From positions 1,674,001 to 1,738,000 of the forward strand of contig OY760867.2 of assembly GCA_963664035.2 (NCBI GenBank): DNA of 64,000 nt, written 5' to 3'. Source of the stretch: G958296245 sp963664035 (lineage in GTDB: Bacteria; Chloroflexota; Dehalococcoidia; Lucifugimonadales; G958296245). Position 1 is the first letter of the stretch. Every line of letters begins with the position of its first letter. The notes under the pieces are model-generated. The model saw only the letters and a list, made by a program, of their open reading frames with translations. It had not been told where the DNA came from and ran no database searches. Positions 39,785 through 47,847 of this stretch are shown here, piece by piece. The translations under genes were made by a program, and so were the position numbers.

Positions 39785-40764
39785 TCGGCGCCACCACCTG
39801 GGGCACCACGCTGGCCATACTGGCGGCGCGCAACGGCCTGGAGGCCGTGCTCTGGGCCCGCAGCGAGGCCGAGGCGGCGCTCCTGCGCGAACAGGGGGAG
39901 AACCGCAGGTTCCTCCCGGGCACGCCATTCCCGGACGGCGTTACCGTTACGGCGTCGTCGCGCGAGGCGTTTTCGCGCGCCGCGATGGTCGTGTTCGCGG
40001 TACCTTCCAGGACGCTGCGGGAGAATGCCCGCGCCGTGGGGGGGCACGTCGCCGGGGCCGCCGTCGTCGTGAGCGCCGCCAAGGGGCTCGAGCTGGGCTC
40101 GTGCAAGCGGATGAGCCAGGTGTTGGCCGAGGAGCTGCCGGCGGGACTGTCAGGCAGCCTGTGCGCCCTCTCCGGGCCGAACCTGGCGGCCGAGATCGTC
40201 CAGGGCAAGCCGTCGTCCACCGTGGTGGGGTCGCGCAACGACGAGGCCTCGGGCGCCGTCCAGGCGATGCTCACCTCGCCGACCTTCCGCGTCTATACGA
40301 ACGGCGACATCGTGGGGGTGGAGCTTGGCGGGGCGCTCAAGAACATCGTCGCCCTGGGGGCCGGCATATGCGACGGCTTCGGGTTCGGGGACAACGCCAA
40401 GGCGGCGTTCATGACGCGGGGCCTGGCCGAGATAGCCCGTCTCGGGGTGGCCGCCGGCGGCGAGCCGTTGACCCTTGCCGGGTTGGCCGGCATGGGCGAC
40501 CTCATCGCCACCTGCTCCAGCAGGCTCAGCAGGAACCACCAGGTCGGCGAGATGTTGGCGCAGGGGAAGAGCATCGAGGAGATAAGGGCCGGCATGGCCC
40601 ACGTAGCCGAGGGGATCGACACGACCGCGGCAGCCGTGCGGCTGGCGGGCCGGCTAGGGGTTGAGATGCCGATAACGCAGGCCACGTACAGCGTGCTGTT
40701 CAACGGCATGTCCATCGAACAGGCCGTCGCCGAGCTTATGGGCCGTACCCCCGTATCGGAGTAG
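39766..40764 (+). CDS. gpsA: Glycerol-3-phosphate dehydrogenase [NAD(P)+]
   Basis: 332 aa from ATG 39766, overlapping plsY by 19 nt. The Rossmann motif reads 'GIVGATTWGTTLA', where the second Gly of GxGxxG is Thr. 'AAKGLE', 'SGPNLAAEI' and the catalytic 'GGALKNIVALGAG' are normal, as is the C-terminal 'GLAGMGDLIATCSS'. It reduces dihydroxyacetone phosphate to glycerol-3-phosphate for phospholipid synthesis. It ends the der-plsY-gpsA operon, convergent with the aminotransferase gene. Confidence 0.94.
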   Translation: MAPVGIVGATTWGTTLAILAARNGLEAVLWARSEAEAALLREQGENRRFLPGTPFPDGVTVTASSREAFSRAAMVVFAVPSRTLRENARAVGGHVAGAAVVVSAAKGLELGSCKRMSQVLAEELPAGLSGSLCALSGPNLAAEIVQGKPSSTVVGSRNDEASGAVQAMLTSPTFRVYTNGDIVGVELGGALKNIVALGAGICDGFGFGDNAKAAFMTRGLAEIARLGVAAGGEPLTLAGLAGMGDLIATCSSRLSRNHQVGEMLAQGKSIEEIRAGMAHVAEGIDTTAAAVRLAGRLGVEMPITQATYSVLFNGMSIEQAVAELMGRTPVSE

Positions 40765-40769
40765 CGCCG

Positions 40770-42098
40770 TCAGTCTTCCTCGTTGAGCACCTCGTCGAAG
40801 GCGTTGACCAGGCCGTCGACCTCTTGCGTTCCCATCGGCTCGGAGAGGACGATGCTCATGTGGCCGCGGCCCATGTAGTTCCCCTTGACGGTCAGCCCCA
40901 GCAGGATACGCTCAAACAGCTCCGTGTCCACTTCGGCGAAGCTGCGATGGTCGCGGACGGGCTTGCCCGTCGGAAACGCGTTGATCATCGTTCCGGCGCT
41001 GAGGACGTGGAAGGGATGCCCGGCTCTCCGGCTGGCCCCTTCGATACCTGCGTGAGCCCTCTCCCGGAGGTTGTCGAAGTGGGCGTAGACCTCCGGCGTC
41101 AGCGCTCTGAGCGTGGCGAGGCCCGCCGCGAGGGTCATGCTGTTGCCGGAGAAGGTCCCGCTCTGGAACACACCCTTGCTGCCCTCGCTGTTGTCCAGCA
41201 GGTCCATGACCTCGTCCTTTCCGCCGATGACCCCTCCGGGCAGCCCGCCGCCCAGGATCTTGCCGAAGAACGAGAGGTCGGGTTCGACGCCCGCTTCCGC
41301 CTGGTAGCCGCCGGGGCCGGCCATGAAGCTGACCGTCTCGTCCATCACCATGAGCATCCCCAGCTCTTGGGTGATCTTGCGGACGAAGTGGGTGAAGTCC
41401 ACGGGGATGTCCATCATGGCGGGCTTTCCGTCGTAGTAGACGGCGCCCACCTCGTCCTTGTGCTCCCGGAGGATCATCTCCACGGTCTCGGGCTGGTTGT
41501 ACGGCAGGATGACGACTGACTCCTCGGAGCCGGGGATCATCCCATCCTGGGAAGGCACAGGAACCGGCGCGTCCTCCGGGCCCGCGGCGTCCGGCGAGGG
41601 CGCGGTGCTGTATTCGAGGGCGTCGTGGCTGCCGTGGTACGCGCCCTCGAACTTGGCGACCTTGGGCTTGCCCGTAATGGCGCGCACCATGCGCGCCGTG
41701 TGCAGGGCCGACTCGGTGGCGGAGTTGGAGTACCTCACCTTGTCGACGCCCGGTATGCGGCTGACGATCTCTTCGGCTATCTCGGCCTCCAGGGTGGTGG
41801 GCGCACCTAGGGCCATGCCGCGCCGCAGCTCCGCTTGGAGGGCCTCCACGACGGCGGGATGGTTATGTCCGAGGATGGTGGCCGAGTGGTGGTTGGCGAA
41901 GTCGACGTACCTGTTGCCGTCGAGGTCCCACATGTAGCAGCCGTCGGCCCGGTCCATGTAGAGGGGGTGGGGAGGGAACCAGTACGCCCCCTTGATGACG
42001 CCGGCGGGCATCACCGGCTTGCCCCGCTCCCACTGCGCGCGGGACGCGGGCGTGCGCTCTATGTATTCAGCCTCGATGGATTGACGTGACTTGACCAC
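40770..42098 (-). CDS. Class III aminotransferase, glutamate-1-semialdehyde aminomutase-like
   Basis: 442 aa. It has a PLP-fold type I class III pattern: 'DLDGNRYVDFANHHSATILGHNHP', 'RYSNSATESALHTARM', 'FEGAYHGSHD' and the PLP-binding lysine in 'LSFFGKILGGGLPGGVIGG'. The pre-lysine motif is 'VMDETVSF' rather than the usual DEVxTGF(R). The region that normally reads EPVxGNMG is replaced by 'YYDGKPAMMDIP'. It is closer to the GSA aminomutase branch than to acetylornithine aminotransferases, but these changes argue against true HemL. An amine- or beta-amino-acid-converting role is likely. Confidence 0.8.
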   Translation of the reverse strand: MVKSRQSIEAEYIERTPASRAQWERGKPVMPAGVIKGAYWFPPHPLYMDRADGCYMWDLDGNRYVDFANHHSATILGHNHPAVVEALQAELRRGMALGAPTTLEAEIAEEIVSRIPGVDKVRYSNSATESALHTARMVRAITGKPKVAKFEGAYHGSHDALEYSTAPSPDAAGPEDAPVPVPSQDGMIPGSEESVVILPYNQPETVEMILREHKDEVGAVYYDGKPAMMDIPVDFTHFVRKITQELGMLMVMDETVSFMAGPGGYQAEAGVEPDLSFFGKILGGGLPGGVIGGKDEVMDLLDNSEGSKGVFQSGTFSGNSMTLAAGLATLRALTPEVYAHFDNLRERAHAGIEGASRRAGHPFHVLSAGTMINAFPTGKPVRDHRSFAEVDTELFERILLGLTVKGNYMGRGHMSIVLSEPMGTQEVDGLVNAFDEVLNEED

Positions 42099-42235
42099 TG
42101 GCCGCCCCTCTGCCGTTGCTTGCTTCTATTGGGCACGATGATACCATGAGTTGGCGCACAAGGCCCGGTCAAAACCTTATCGGCGCTACGCTGGTGGAGA
42201 AGACTCCAGCAAGTCTGAAGGGTTACGGGGGGGGG

Positions 42236-42381
42236 GCCCAAATCCCCCACCTAAATGGCGGTGACGCTCTACGGCAAGGGGGAGGGCTGGTTTGAAACCA
42301 GCCCCTACGGAATGCGCTGATAGCCCCTACGGGGTGATGGCCGATAGATATGGCGCTGAACCTGGAGGTGGGGGATTTGGG
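42236..42381. repeat. MITE-like element, copy 2
   Basis: 146 bp bounded by inverted ends CCCAAATCCCCCACCT and AGGTGGGGGATTTGGG. Internal sequence matches the copy at 12132-12262 in reverse orientation (ATGGCGGTGACGCTCTACGGC, the REP-B palindrome, ATGGCCGATAGATATGGC), with an extra 20-odd bp near 42309-42330. It ends 14 bp before the NYN promoter. Confidence 0.85.
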
Positions 42382-42395
42382 GGGGGCTGAGAACC

Positions 42396-42423
42396 TTGAC
42401 AAGCTCGTGTTGGGTGCTATCAT
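42396..42423 (+). promoter_or_regulatory. Promoter of NYN leader RNA, locus 2
   Basis: TTGACA-N16-TATCAT. The start site would be near 42430, about 113 nt before the GTG. Confidence 0.65.
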
Positions 42424-42429
42424 ACATGC

Positions 42430-42525
42430 ACAATAGCCCCTGGCGTCCGTCGTTCGCGGCGCACGTCAGGTTTTCATGAATGCAAATGGGATGCACCAGC
42501 GATTTGGGCGTCCCATTTTTTTGGC
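42430..42525 (+). ncRNA. Structured leader RNA with intrinsic terminator (locus 2)
   Basis: Hairpin 1: CCTGGCGT (42439-42446) / ACGTCAGG (42463-42470), extendable inward, followed by TTTT. Hairpin 2: AAATGGGA (42484-42491) / TCCCATTT (42511-42518) running into a T-tract, a textbook intrinsic terminator. Both precede the SD of the NYN gene. GCACGTCAGG is shared exactly with the leader at 43274-43301. Most transcripts might end here, giving a small RNA of about 95 nt. Confidence 0.6.
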
Positions 42526-42542
42526 GTTCTCCGGAGGCTGAC

Positions 42543-43097
42543 GTGCCGAATCGAGTCGCGGTGTTTATCGATGGCGGGTACCTTGAGCGCATCCTCAGAG
42601 AGGAATATGATAAAGCCCGCATCGACTTTCAAGCATTGTCGGAGAAGCTCGCCGGAGATTCGGACATTCTCAGGAGCTACTACTATCACTGCCCGGCATA
42701 CCAAAGCGATCCTCCGACAGAGGAAGAGAGATTGCGCTATTCCAACCAACGCCGGTTCTTCGAAGCATTGGAGAGACTCCCCAGGTACTCGGTGAGGTTG
42801 GGGAGGTTGGCCAGGCGCGGGCCAGATAGCCGGGGGCAGTATAGGTTCGAGCAGAAGAGGGTCGATATTCTACTCGGGGTTGACTTGGTGTTGCTGGCGG
42901 CTAAGCAGAGCATACAAGAAGCCGTGCTGGTGGCGGGAGACAGCGACTTCATACCTGCCATATCCGTCGCCAAGGCAGAGGGAGTACTCATTCGTCTGGT
43001 CCACGGTCCCAGTCCGCACTCCGATCTCTGGCGGGAAGCAGATGAGAGAGTCCTAATTACACAGCAGATGATCGACTCGGTCCGACAGGCACAGTAG
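42543..43097 (+). CDS. NYN-domain (PIN-like) ribonuclease
   Basis: 184 aa from GTG 42543, with GGAGG 5 nt upstream. The NYN pattern is clear: 'VAVFIDGGYLERIL' with the first Asp, 'QKRVDILLGVDLVLLAA', and 'AVLVAGDSDFIPAISVAK' with the acidic cluster, followed by 'LIRLVHG'. The family cleaves RNA and includes proteins tied to defence or RNA turnover. An upstream terminator hairpin implies attenuation or an accompanying small RNA. A frameshifted paralogue is at 27852. The downstream neighbour is a HicB gene, so this is a toxin/defence-rich segment. Confidence 0.85.
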   Translation: MPNRVAVFIDGGYLERILREEYDKARIDFQALSEKLAGDSDILRSYYYHCPAYQSDPPTEEERLRYSNQRRFFEALERLPRYSVRLGRLARRGPDSRGQYRFEQKRVDILLGVDLVLLAAKQSIQEAVLVAGDSDFIPAISVAKAEGVLIRLVHGPSPHSDLWREADERVLITQQMIDSVRQAQ

Positions 43098-43241
43098 GAC
43101 CGGCTCCTGCGGAGGGACGGCTGCCGTCGATCTGCAGCAGCACCCCTCCTGCGGGTAGCGCTCCCGCCGACTGTACCGCTTGGAGGCTCGCCAGTTAGGT
43201 TAGACCCTGACATAATCATTGAACATCTACATTCACCGAAG

Positions 43242-43270
43242 TTGACAGTCGGTCCGTATGATTGTATAAA
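43242..43270 (+). promoter_or_regulatory. Promoter of HicB leader RNA, locus 3
   Basis: TTGACA-N17-TATAAA, near consensus. It gives a leader of about 175 nt before hicB; the gap 43098-43452 holds only this promoter and leader. Confidence 0.75.
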
Positions 43271-43273
43271 CAG

Positions 43274-43425
43274 CCTGCGTGTACCTTACGGGCACGTCAG
43301 GAGGTGAGGGCAGGCCCGTTTGCCCGGAGGGTAATCAAGCCCTCCCTAGGCAATGCTTGGCCGTATCTGTGAGATGTAGGGCGTCCGTGGTCGCATAGGC
43401 TACGGGCGCTCGTCGTTTCTTACCG
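43274..43425 (+). ncRNA. Structured leader RNA with terminator-like hairpin (locus 3)
   Basis: Hairpin 1: CCTGCGTG (43274-43281) / CACGTCAGG (43293-43301) with one bulge. A middle region contains GAGGGTAATCAAGCCCTCCC. Hairpin 3: GCGTCCGTGG (43381-43390) / CTACGGGCGC (43400-43409) with two G-U pairs, followed by TCGTCGTTTCTT. Same plan as the two NYN leaders. It lies directly upstream of the hicB SD. Confidence 0.5.
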
Positions 43426-43452
43426 TGGCAGGACCGAGGGGAGGCGTGTGAT

Positions 43453-43833
43453 ATGTTGGCGCGACGTGCCGGTGGAGAACGGCCATCGGGGTACGTGTCC
43501 GTTACGCTCAGCTTCGAGCAGGAAGGGGGCGTGTGGGTAGGGACGTGCCTGGAATTGGGGACCAGCACGTTTGCCGATACGCTCGGCGACTGCCGCGAGG
43601 AACTAGAAGGGTTGGTGGTCGAACACCTGAACGCCTTGGAGGAAAACGGTACGAGGGAGCGTTTCTTCAAGGAGTGGAACATCCCCATCCACACCGATCA
43701 AGCCCCCCAAGAGTACACGGTTACAGGTTCATGGCCGTCGGGTCGGGAGATGCCTATGGCCGGCCCACTTCTTCAGCCCCACGTTTTTCCAACGTATTCA
43801 CTGACATCGGCGCAGGAACTCGTGGAGGCATAG
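43453..43833 (+). CDS. hicB: HicB-family antitoxin
   Basis: 126 aa from ATG 43453, with GGGGAGG about 8 nt upstream. The partial RNase-H-like HicB fold is visible: 'VSVTLSFEQEGGVWVGTCLELGTSTFADTLGDCREELEGLVVEHLNALEE'. The C-terminal 30 residues are low in similarity. The stop TAG shares one base with the GTG of the HicA remnant. It would neutralise HicA, but the toxin next door is decayed. Confidence 0.75.
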   Translation: MLARRAGGERPSGYVSVTLSFEQEGGVWVGTCLELGTSTFADTLGDCREELEGLVVEHLNALEENGTRERFFKEWNIPIHTDQAPQEYTVTGSWPSGREMPMAGPLLQPHVFPTYSLTSAQELVEA

Positions 43834-44009
43834 TGGCCGACCTGCCCACTCTTACCGGACGGGAGCTCATCCAGCTTCTAAAGGGCAACGGATGGGTGGA
43901 GCAACGGCGCTATATGGTTCGACGACGAGAGCTACCTGAGTTGGATCACAACACGGCGGGCGAGCTTGGAAGCGTGAGAGGGGGTCGAAGTGAGCAGGAA
44001 CAAGGCTAA
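43833..44009 (+). pseudogene. Degenerate HicA toxin gene
   Basis: 58 codons from GTG 43833. The N-terminal 'LPTLTGRELIQLLKGNGWVEQRR' is typical HicA, but the part that should carry the catalytic GSH(H) and the double-stranded-RNA-binding core is missing, and the remaining C-terminal sequence runs into the aldolase gene, whose start (43990) lies inside it. The toxin is probably inactive, leaving an orphan HicB. Confidence 0.7.
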
Positions 44010-44745
44010 GCGGCGCATGCTGGAGGGCAAGCCGGCCATTGGGGCGGAGGTGGGCCTGGGGTCGCCGCTGGCGGCGGAGATGCTGGCCCCGTTGGGCTTC
44101 GACTACGTGCTGGTCGACAACCAGCACGGGGCGTGGTGGCAGGAGAACTCCTTCTACGCCTTTCGCAGCATCGTGTTGGGAGGTACTGTGCCCATGGCGA
44201 GGGTGCAGAGGAACGACTTCGGCCTCATCGGCAGGCTGCTCGACATGGGCGCGCTTGGCGTGGTCGTGCCGATGGTGAACTCGGTGGAGGAGGCGGAGGC
44301 CGCGGCCAAGGCGGCGCGCTTTCCGCCGCGCGGGGGCCGCTCCGGCGGGCCGTTCGGCGCGGGGATACACGGCGCGGACTACATGGACTGGACCGACGAC
44401 GAGGTGTTCCTGGCGGTGCAGATAGAGTCGGCGCCGGCCGCGGAGAGCGCCGAGGCGATCATGTCGGTGGACGGGGTGGACGGCTGCTGGATCGGCCCGT
44501 TCGACCTGAGCAAGTCGATGGGCCTGGACCTGGAGACGGAGGAGGGCCGCGCCGCCCACGAGGCGGCGATCGTCGGGATCATCGAGGCTACGCAGCGGGC
44601 CGGCAAGATACCGGGGATCTCCGCCCCCAACGCCGAGCGGGCGCAGTTCTGGATCGACCGCGGGTGCCTGTTCGTCACCGCGGGCGACGACGGCTCGATG
44701 ATGCTCGAGACGGCGCAGCAGGCGCTGAAGTACCTGGGCAGGTAG
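43990..44745 (+). CDS. HpcH/HpaI-family aldolase
   Basis: 251 aa, GTG start with GAGAGGGGG upstream. It is a class II aldolase of the HpcH/HpaI (2,4-dihydroxyhept-2-enedioate aldolase) family: 'VLVDNQHGAWW' carries the catalytic His, and 'VQIESAPAAE' and 'GPFDLSKSMG' carry the metal-binding Glu and Asp. It would cleave a 2-keto-3-deoxy acid to pyruvate or a related keto acid and an aldehyde. The lactonase-like gene 54 nt downstream supports a sugar-acid or aromatic-acid catabolic module. Confidence 0.88.
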   Translation: MSRNKAKRRMLEGKPAIGAEVGLGSPLAAEMLAPLGFDYVLVDNQHGAWWQENSFYAFRSIVLGGTVPMARVQRNDFGLIGRLLDMGALGVVVPMVNSVEEAEAAAKAARFPPRGGRSGGPFGAGIHGADYMDWTDDEVFLAVQIESAPAAESAEAIMSVDGVDGCWIGPFDLSKSMGLDLETEEGRAAHEAAIVGIIEATQRAGKIPGISAPNAERAQFWIDRGCLFVTAGDDGSMMLETAQQALKYLGR

Positions 44746-44799
44746 GACACGACAGCCAGGGACGCCCCCGAGGCGTCCCGATGCAGGAGAGGTAGCGAC

Positions 44800-45852
44800 A
44801 TGGCGATTGCAGACCTGAAGGGCAGGGCGCAGACGGTGCTTGGGATCGTCGAGCCGGAGCAGTTGGGCAATACGAGCCCGCACGAGCACCTGATGCTCGA
44901 CTTCTCGCTGGTCTTCTCCATGCCGGAAGAGGCGAGCAACATCCACAAGGCCCACGAGCCCGTCACGATGAAGAACCTGGGCTGGATAAACTACGACCCC
45001 TTCAGGAACCTCGACAACCTGGTGAACATGGACGAGGACGTTGCCATCTCCGAGGCGTCGCTCTACAGGCGCGCGGGCGGCTCGACGATGGTGGACACGA
45101 CCTCGGTTGGGCTGAAGCGGGACCCGCTGGCGCTGGCGCGGATATCACGCGCGACGGGAATCAACATCGTCATGGGTTCCGGCTACTACGTGGCGATCAG
45201 CCACCCGGGGGACATGGACGACAAGTCCGTGGAGGAGATCGAGGACGAGATCGTCAGGGACATCACGGAGGGCGTCGGGAGCACCGGCATCAGGGCGGGA
45301 GTCATCGGCGAGCTGGGGTGTAGCTGGCCGCTGACCGACAACGAGCGCAAGGTGCTGGTCGCCGGCGCGAGGGCGCAGCGGAGGACGGGGGCGCCCATGA
45401 CGATCCACCCGGGACGCCACGAGACGGCGCCGTTCGAGGTGCTCGACATCCTGGAGGGGGCCGGGGCCGACGTGACGCGGACGGTCATGTCGCACACCGA
45501 CCGGACCATCCTCGACACCGAGACGCTGCTGCGGCTGGCCCAGCGTGGCTGCTACGTCGAGTACGACTTCTTCGGGTGGGAGATCTCCTACTTCTCCTAC
45601 TCGCCGTACGACATGCCGAACGACGCCGGCCGGCTGGACTTCATCAAGTTCCTGGTGGACGAGGGCTACTCGGAGAAGGTGTTCATGGCCCACGACATGT
45701 TCGGCAAGCACAGGCAGGTCAGGTTCGGCGGCCACGGCTGGCCGCACATCCTGGAGAACATCGTCCCGAGAATGCCCGGCAGGGGTTTTTCGCAGGACGA
45801 CATAGAGAACATCCTCGTGCGGAACCCGGCCCGCTGGCTCACATTCGTATAG
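44800..45852 (+). CDS. Phosphotriesterase-family lactonase/hydrolase
   Basis: 350 aa from ATG 44800, with GGAGAGG 7-8 nt upstream. The PTE amidohydrolase signature is present: metal ligands His28 and His30 (SPHEHL), a Glu in 'GVIGELGCS' in place of the carboxylated Lys, His in 'MTIHPGRH', His in 'VMSHTDR', and Asp in 'FMAHDMFGKH'. Family members with Glu bridge metals as lactonases. Likely opens a sugar lactone ahead of the aldolase encoded upstream. Confidence 0.87.
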   Translation: MAIADLKGRAQTVLGIVEPEQLGNTSPHEHLMLDFSLVFSMPEEASNIHKAHEPVTMKNLGWINYDPFRNLDNLVNMDEDVAISEASLYRRAGGSTMVDTTSVGLKRDPLALARISRATGINIVMGSGYYVAISHPGDMDDKSVEEIEDEIVRDITEGVGSTGIRAGVIGELGCSWPLTDNERKVLVAGARAQRRTGAPMTIHPGRHETAPFEVLDILEGAGADVTRTVMSHTDRTILDTETLLRLAQRGCYVEYDFFGWEISYFSYSPYDMPNDAGRLDFIKFLVDEGYSEKVFMAHDMFGKHRQVRFGGHGWPHILENIVPRMPGRGFSQDDIENILVRNPARWLTFV

Positions 45853-45935
45853 CATGTGCGAATGTCCATAGAGCATTGATCTAACCATGTCGGCGTTGGG
45901 ATGAATCTATCGTGAAAGGTCCAAGGTGAGGTACA

Positions 45936-46619
45936 GTGGCTCAAAGGAAGCAGACAAGAGGCAACTGCGCATACTGCGGACGGGAGTTCGCAAAGGGAGG
46001 GATGCTGAAGCATCTGCAGACCTGCCGTAGGCGGGCCGAGGTCGTCGCGGAGTACGACGGGAAGCGGGGTAGGGCGGGCAGGCTGACTCACCTGCGTGTG
46101 TCGGATTGGAGCGGCGACTTCTGGCTGGACCTCGAGATGAAGGGCTCCGCCACCCTGCAGGACTTGGACCAGTATCTGCGCGCCATCTGGCTGGAGTGCT
46201 GCGGGCACTTGAGCATGTTCACCACCGGCGGCTGGGCAGAGGCGGACCAGATTCCCGTGAGGACGAGGATCGACCGAGCCTTTCAGCCCGGCGTCGAGAT
46301 CGTCCACATCTATGACTTCGGCACTTCGTCGGAGATGCTCGTGAAGGCCGTAGCCATTCGTGAAGGCAGGCCAACAACCTCTCGCCCAATCTACTTGATG
46401 GCTCGCAACGACCCGCCGGATCTCGTCTGCATGAAGTGCGACCAGCCCGCCGCAGGCATCTGCATCGAATGCGTATATGAGCATGATTCGGATGGGCTGC
46501 TGTGCCCGCAGCACGTGGAGACTCACCCGCACAGCAACTACGGCGACCCGATGCCGGTAGTGAACTCGCCTAGAATGGGCATGTGCGGCTACGGCGGCCC
46601 GGCCGAACCGCCATACTGA
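45936..46619 (+). CDS. Zinc-finger protein with pRiA4b ORF-3-like domain
   Basis: 227 aa, GTG start. An N-terminal C2HC-type finger 'CAYCGREFAKGGMLKHLQTC' is followed by a region resembling the pRiA4b ORF-3 family ('LRVSDWSGDFWLDLEMKGSATLQDLDQYLRAIWLECCGHLSMFT', 'IVHIYDFGTSSEMLVKAV') and a second Cys/His cluster near the C-terminus ('CMKCDQPAAGICIECVYEHDSDGLLCPQHVETH'). pRiA4b-like proteins often travel with mobile elements; function is unknown. No operon partner is obvious. Confidence 0.6.
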   Translation: MAQRKQTRGNCAYCGREFAKGGMLKHLQTCRRRAEVVAEYDGKRGRAGRLTHLRVSDWSGDFWLDLEMKGSATLQDLDQYLRAIWLECCGHLSMFTTGGWAEADQIPVRTRIDRAFQPGVEIVHIYDFGTSSEMLVKAVAIREGRPTTSRPIYLMARNDPPDLVCMKCDQPAAGICIECVYEHDSDGLLCPQHVETHPHSNYGDPMPVVNSPRMGMCGYGGPAEPPY

Positions 46620-46673
46620 TGGCCGCGGTAGCCACGCACCGGTCAAGTCGTATCAGCAGGGCCTCGATTGGCC

Positions 46674-47606
46674 CTATCCCTTGACGGGCCAGCCCCAGGA
46701 GGCGACCTTCTCGCGAAGCTCGGCCATCTCCTCGTCGTTCATGGCCTTGGAGGGCGGCCTGGGGCTGCCCGCGTGGTGGCCCATGATGGTCATCAGGCCC
46801 TTGAAGACGACCGACTGGCCGCCCGTGCGCTTGCTCACCTTGTCGTACGTGGCCCTGATGTCGTCGTAGACCGAGTGGTATAGGGTCCTGGCCTCGTCGA
46901 AGCGCTTCTCCTGGATCAGCGCCCAGACCCGCAGGTCCTGCTCCGGGTAGACGTCCAGGGTGGTCTGGACGTAGCCGTGGCCTCCGAGCTCGGCGCATCC
47001 GACCGGGTTGGCGCTGTTGTCGATGACGTTGAAGAGGTGGGTGAACCTGGTCATCTCCTCGTAGACGCCCTCGGAGGAGCCTCCCCACTTGACCGCGACC
47101 ACGTTGTCGATGTCCGCCATTCGCAGGAAGGTGTCCGTCTCTATGCTGCCGCCGGGCATCCAGGTCGTGTGGTAGATCATGATGCCGATGTCGATGGCGT
47201 TGGACAGGTCGTAGAAGTAGTCGTACATGTCCTGCTGGGAGGGTATGTTGTAGATGGGCGGCGTCACCTGCAGGGCGACGGCGCCCAGGTCCTGTGCGCG
47301 CCTGGCCTGCTCTATGGCCCAGAGGGTGTCCTTGTCGTGGATGCCGAACATGACGGGGGCCTTGCCTCCGGCGGCGTTGACGGCGGTGCGCAGCAGGGCG
47401 GGCCACTCGGACTCGCGCAGCATCGGCCCTTCGCCGAGGGCGGACGCGATCTTGATGGCGCCCTTTCCGTTGCACACGCCTGCGTCGACCATCCTCTGCA
47501 CCATCTCGTGCATGGCGCCGAGGTCGACCTCCAGGCCCTCGTCGAACGGTGTCGAAATGGCCCCGATCGGGCCGACTATCAGCTCTCTCAGGTCTTCCCT
47601 GTTCAT
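46674..47606 (-). CDS. DapA/NanA-family lyase or synthase
   Basis: 310 aa from ATG 47606, chosen because GGAGGAACC sits just upstream; the longer frame to 47672 lacks an SD. TIM barrel of the dihydrodipicolinate synthase/N-acetylneuraminate lyase family: the Schiff-base Lys is in 'VVAVKWGGSSEG' and the catalytic Tyr in 'GIMIYHTTWMPGG'. The GxxGE-type motif is weak, so a role in lysine synthesis is less likely than aldol cleavage of a 2-keto-3-deoxy acid. It lies next to other aldolase and lactonase genes. Confidence 0.85.
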   Translation of the reverse strand: MNREDLRELIVGPIGAISTPFDEGLEVDLGAMHEMVQRMVDAGVCNGKGAIKIASALGEGPMLRESEWPALLRTAVNAAGGKAPVMFGIHDKDTLWAIEQARRAQDLGAVALQVTPPIYNIPSQQDMYDYFYDLSNAIDIGIMIYHTTWMPGGSIETDTFLRMADIDNVVAVKWGGSSEGVYEEMTRFTHLFNVIDNSANPVGCAELGGHGYVQTTLDVYPEQDLRVWALIQEKRFDEARTLYHSVYDDIRATYDKVSKRTGGQSVVFKGLMTIMGHHAGSPRPPSKAMNDEEMAELREKVASWGWPVKG

Positions 47607-47733
47607 GGTTCCTCCGTGGGGTGTCTCTACCGGTGCGGGCAGCAGTGTATGCGCCCGCACCGGTAGTTTCAACCCCTCATAGGGATGGGTAGTGTCCTAG
47701 GGATTGGCGGGTGCTGCCTCATTTTGACTTTTG

Positions 47734-47756
47734 CCCGTAGCTGGCCCAGCTACGGG
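47734..47756. promoter_or_regulatory. Perfect 11-bp hairpin upstream of small membrane protein
   Basis: CCCGTAGCTGG-C-CCAGCTACGGG. TTGACT lies just upstream (47724-47729) without a matching -10. It could act as an operator or as an RNA structure in a leader. Confidence 0.45.
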
Positions 47757-47847
47757 GTAGAGATTCTGGGAAAAATCCCAAGACGCCGCTGTGATAGAAT
47801 GCCGAAAGGAGAGAGGCTCTCAAATCCAACAGCAGGAGGTCGTTGGC

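Noticed and set aside
40770..42098. Calling the class III aminotransferase hemL
   Set aside because: Key motifs around the PLP site differ from true glutamate-1-semialdehyde aminomutase and no other tetrapyrrole gene is nearby.
46674..47606. Calling the lyase dapA
   Set aside because: Context is catabolic and the lysine-pathway motifs are weak; only the family-level call is safe.
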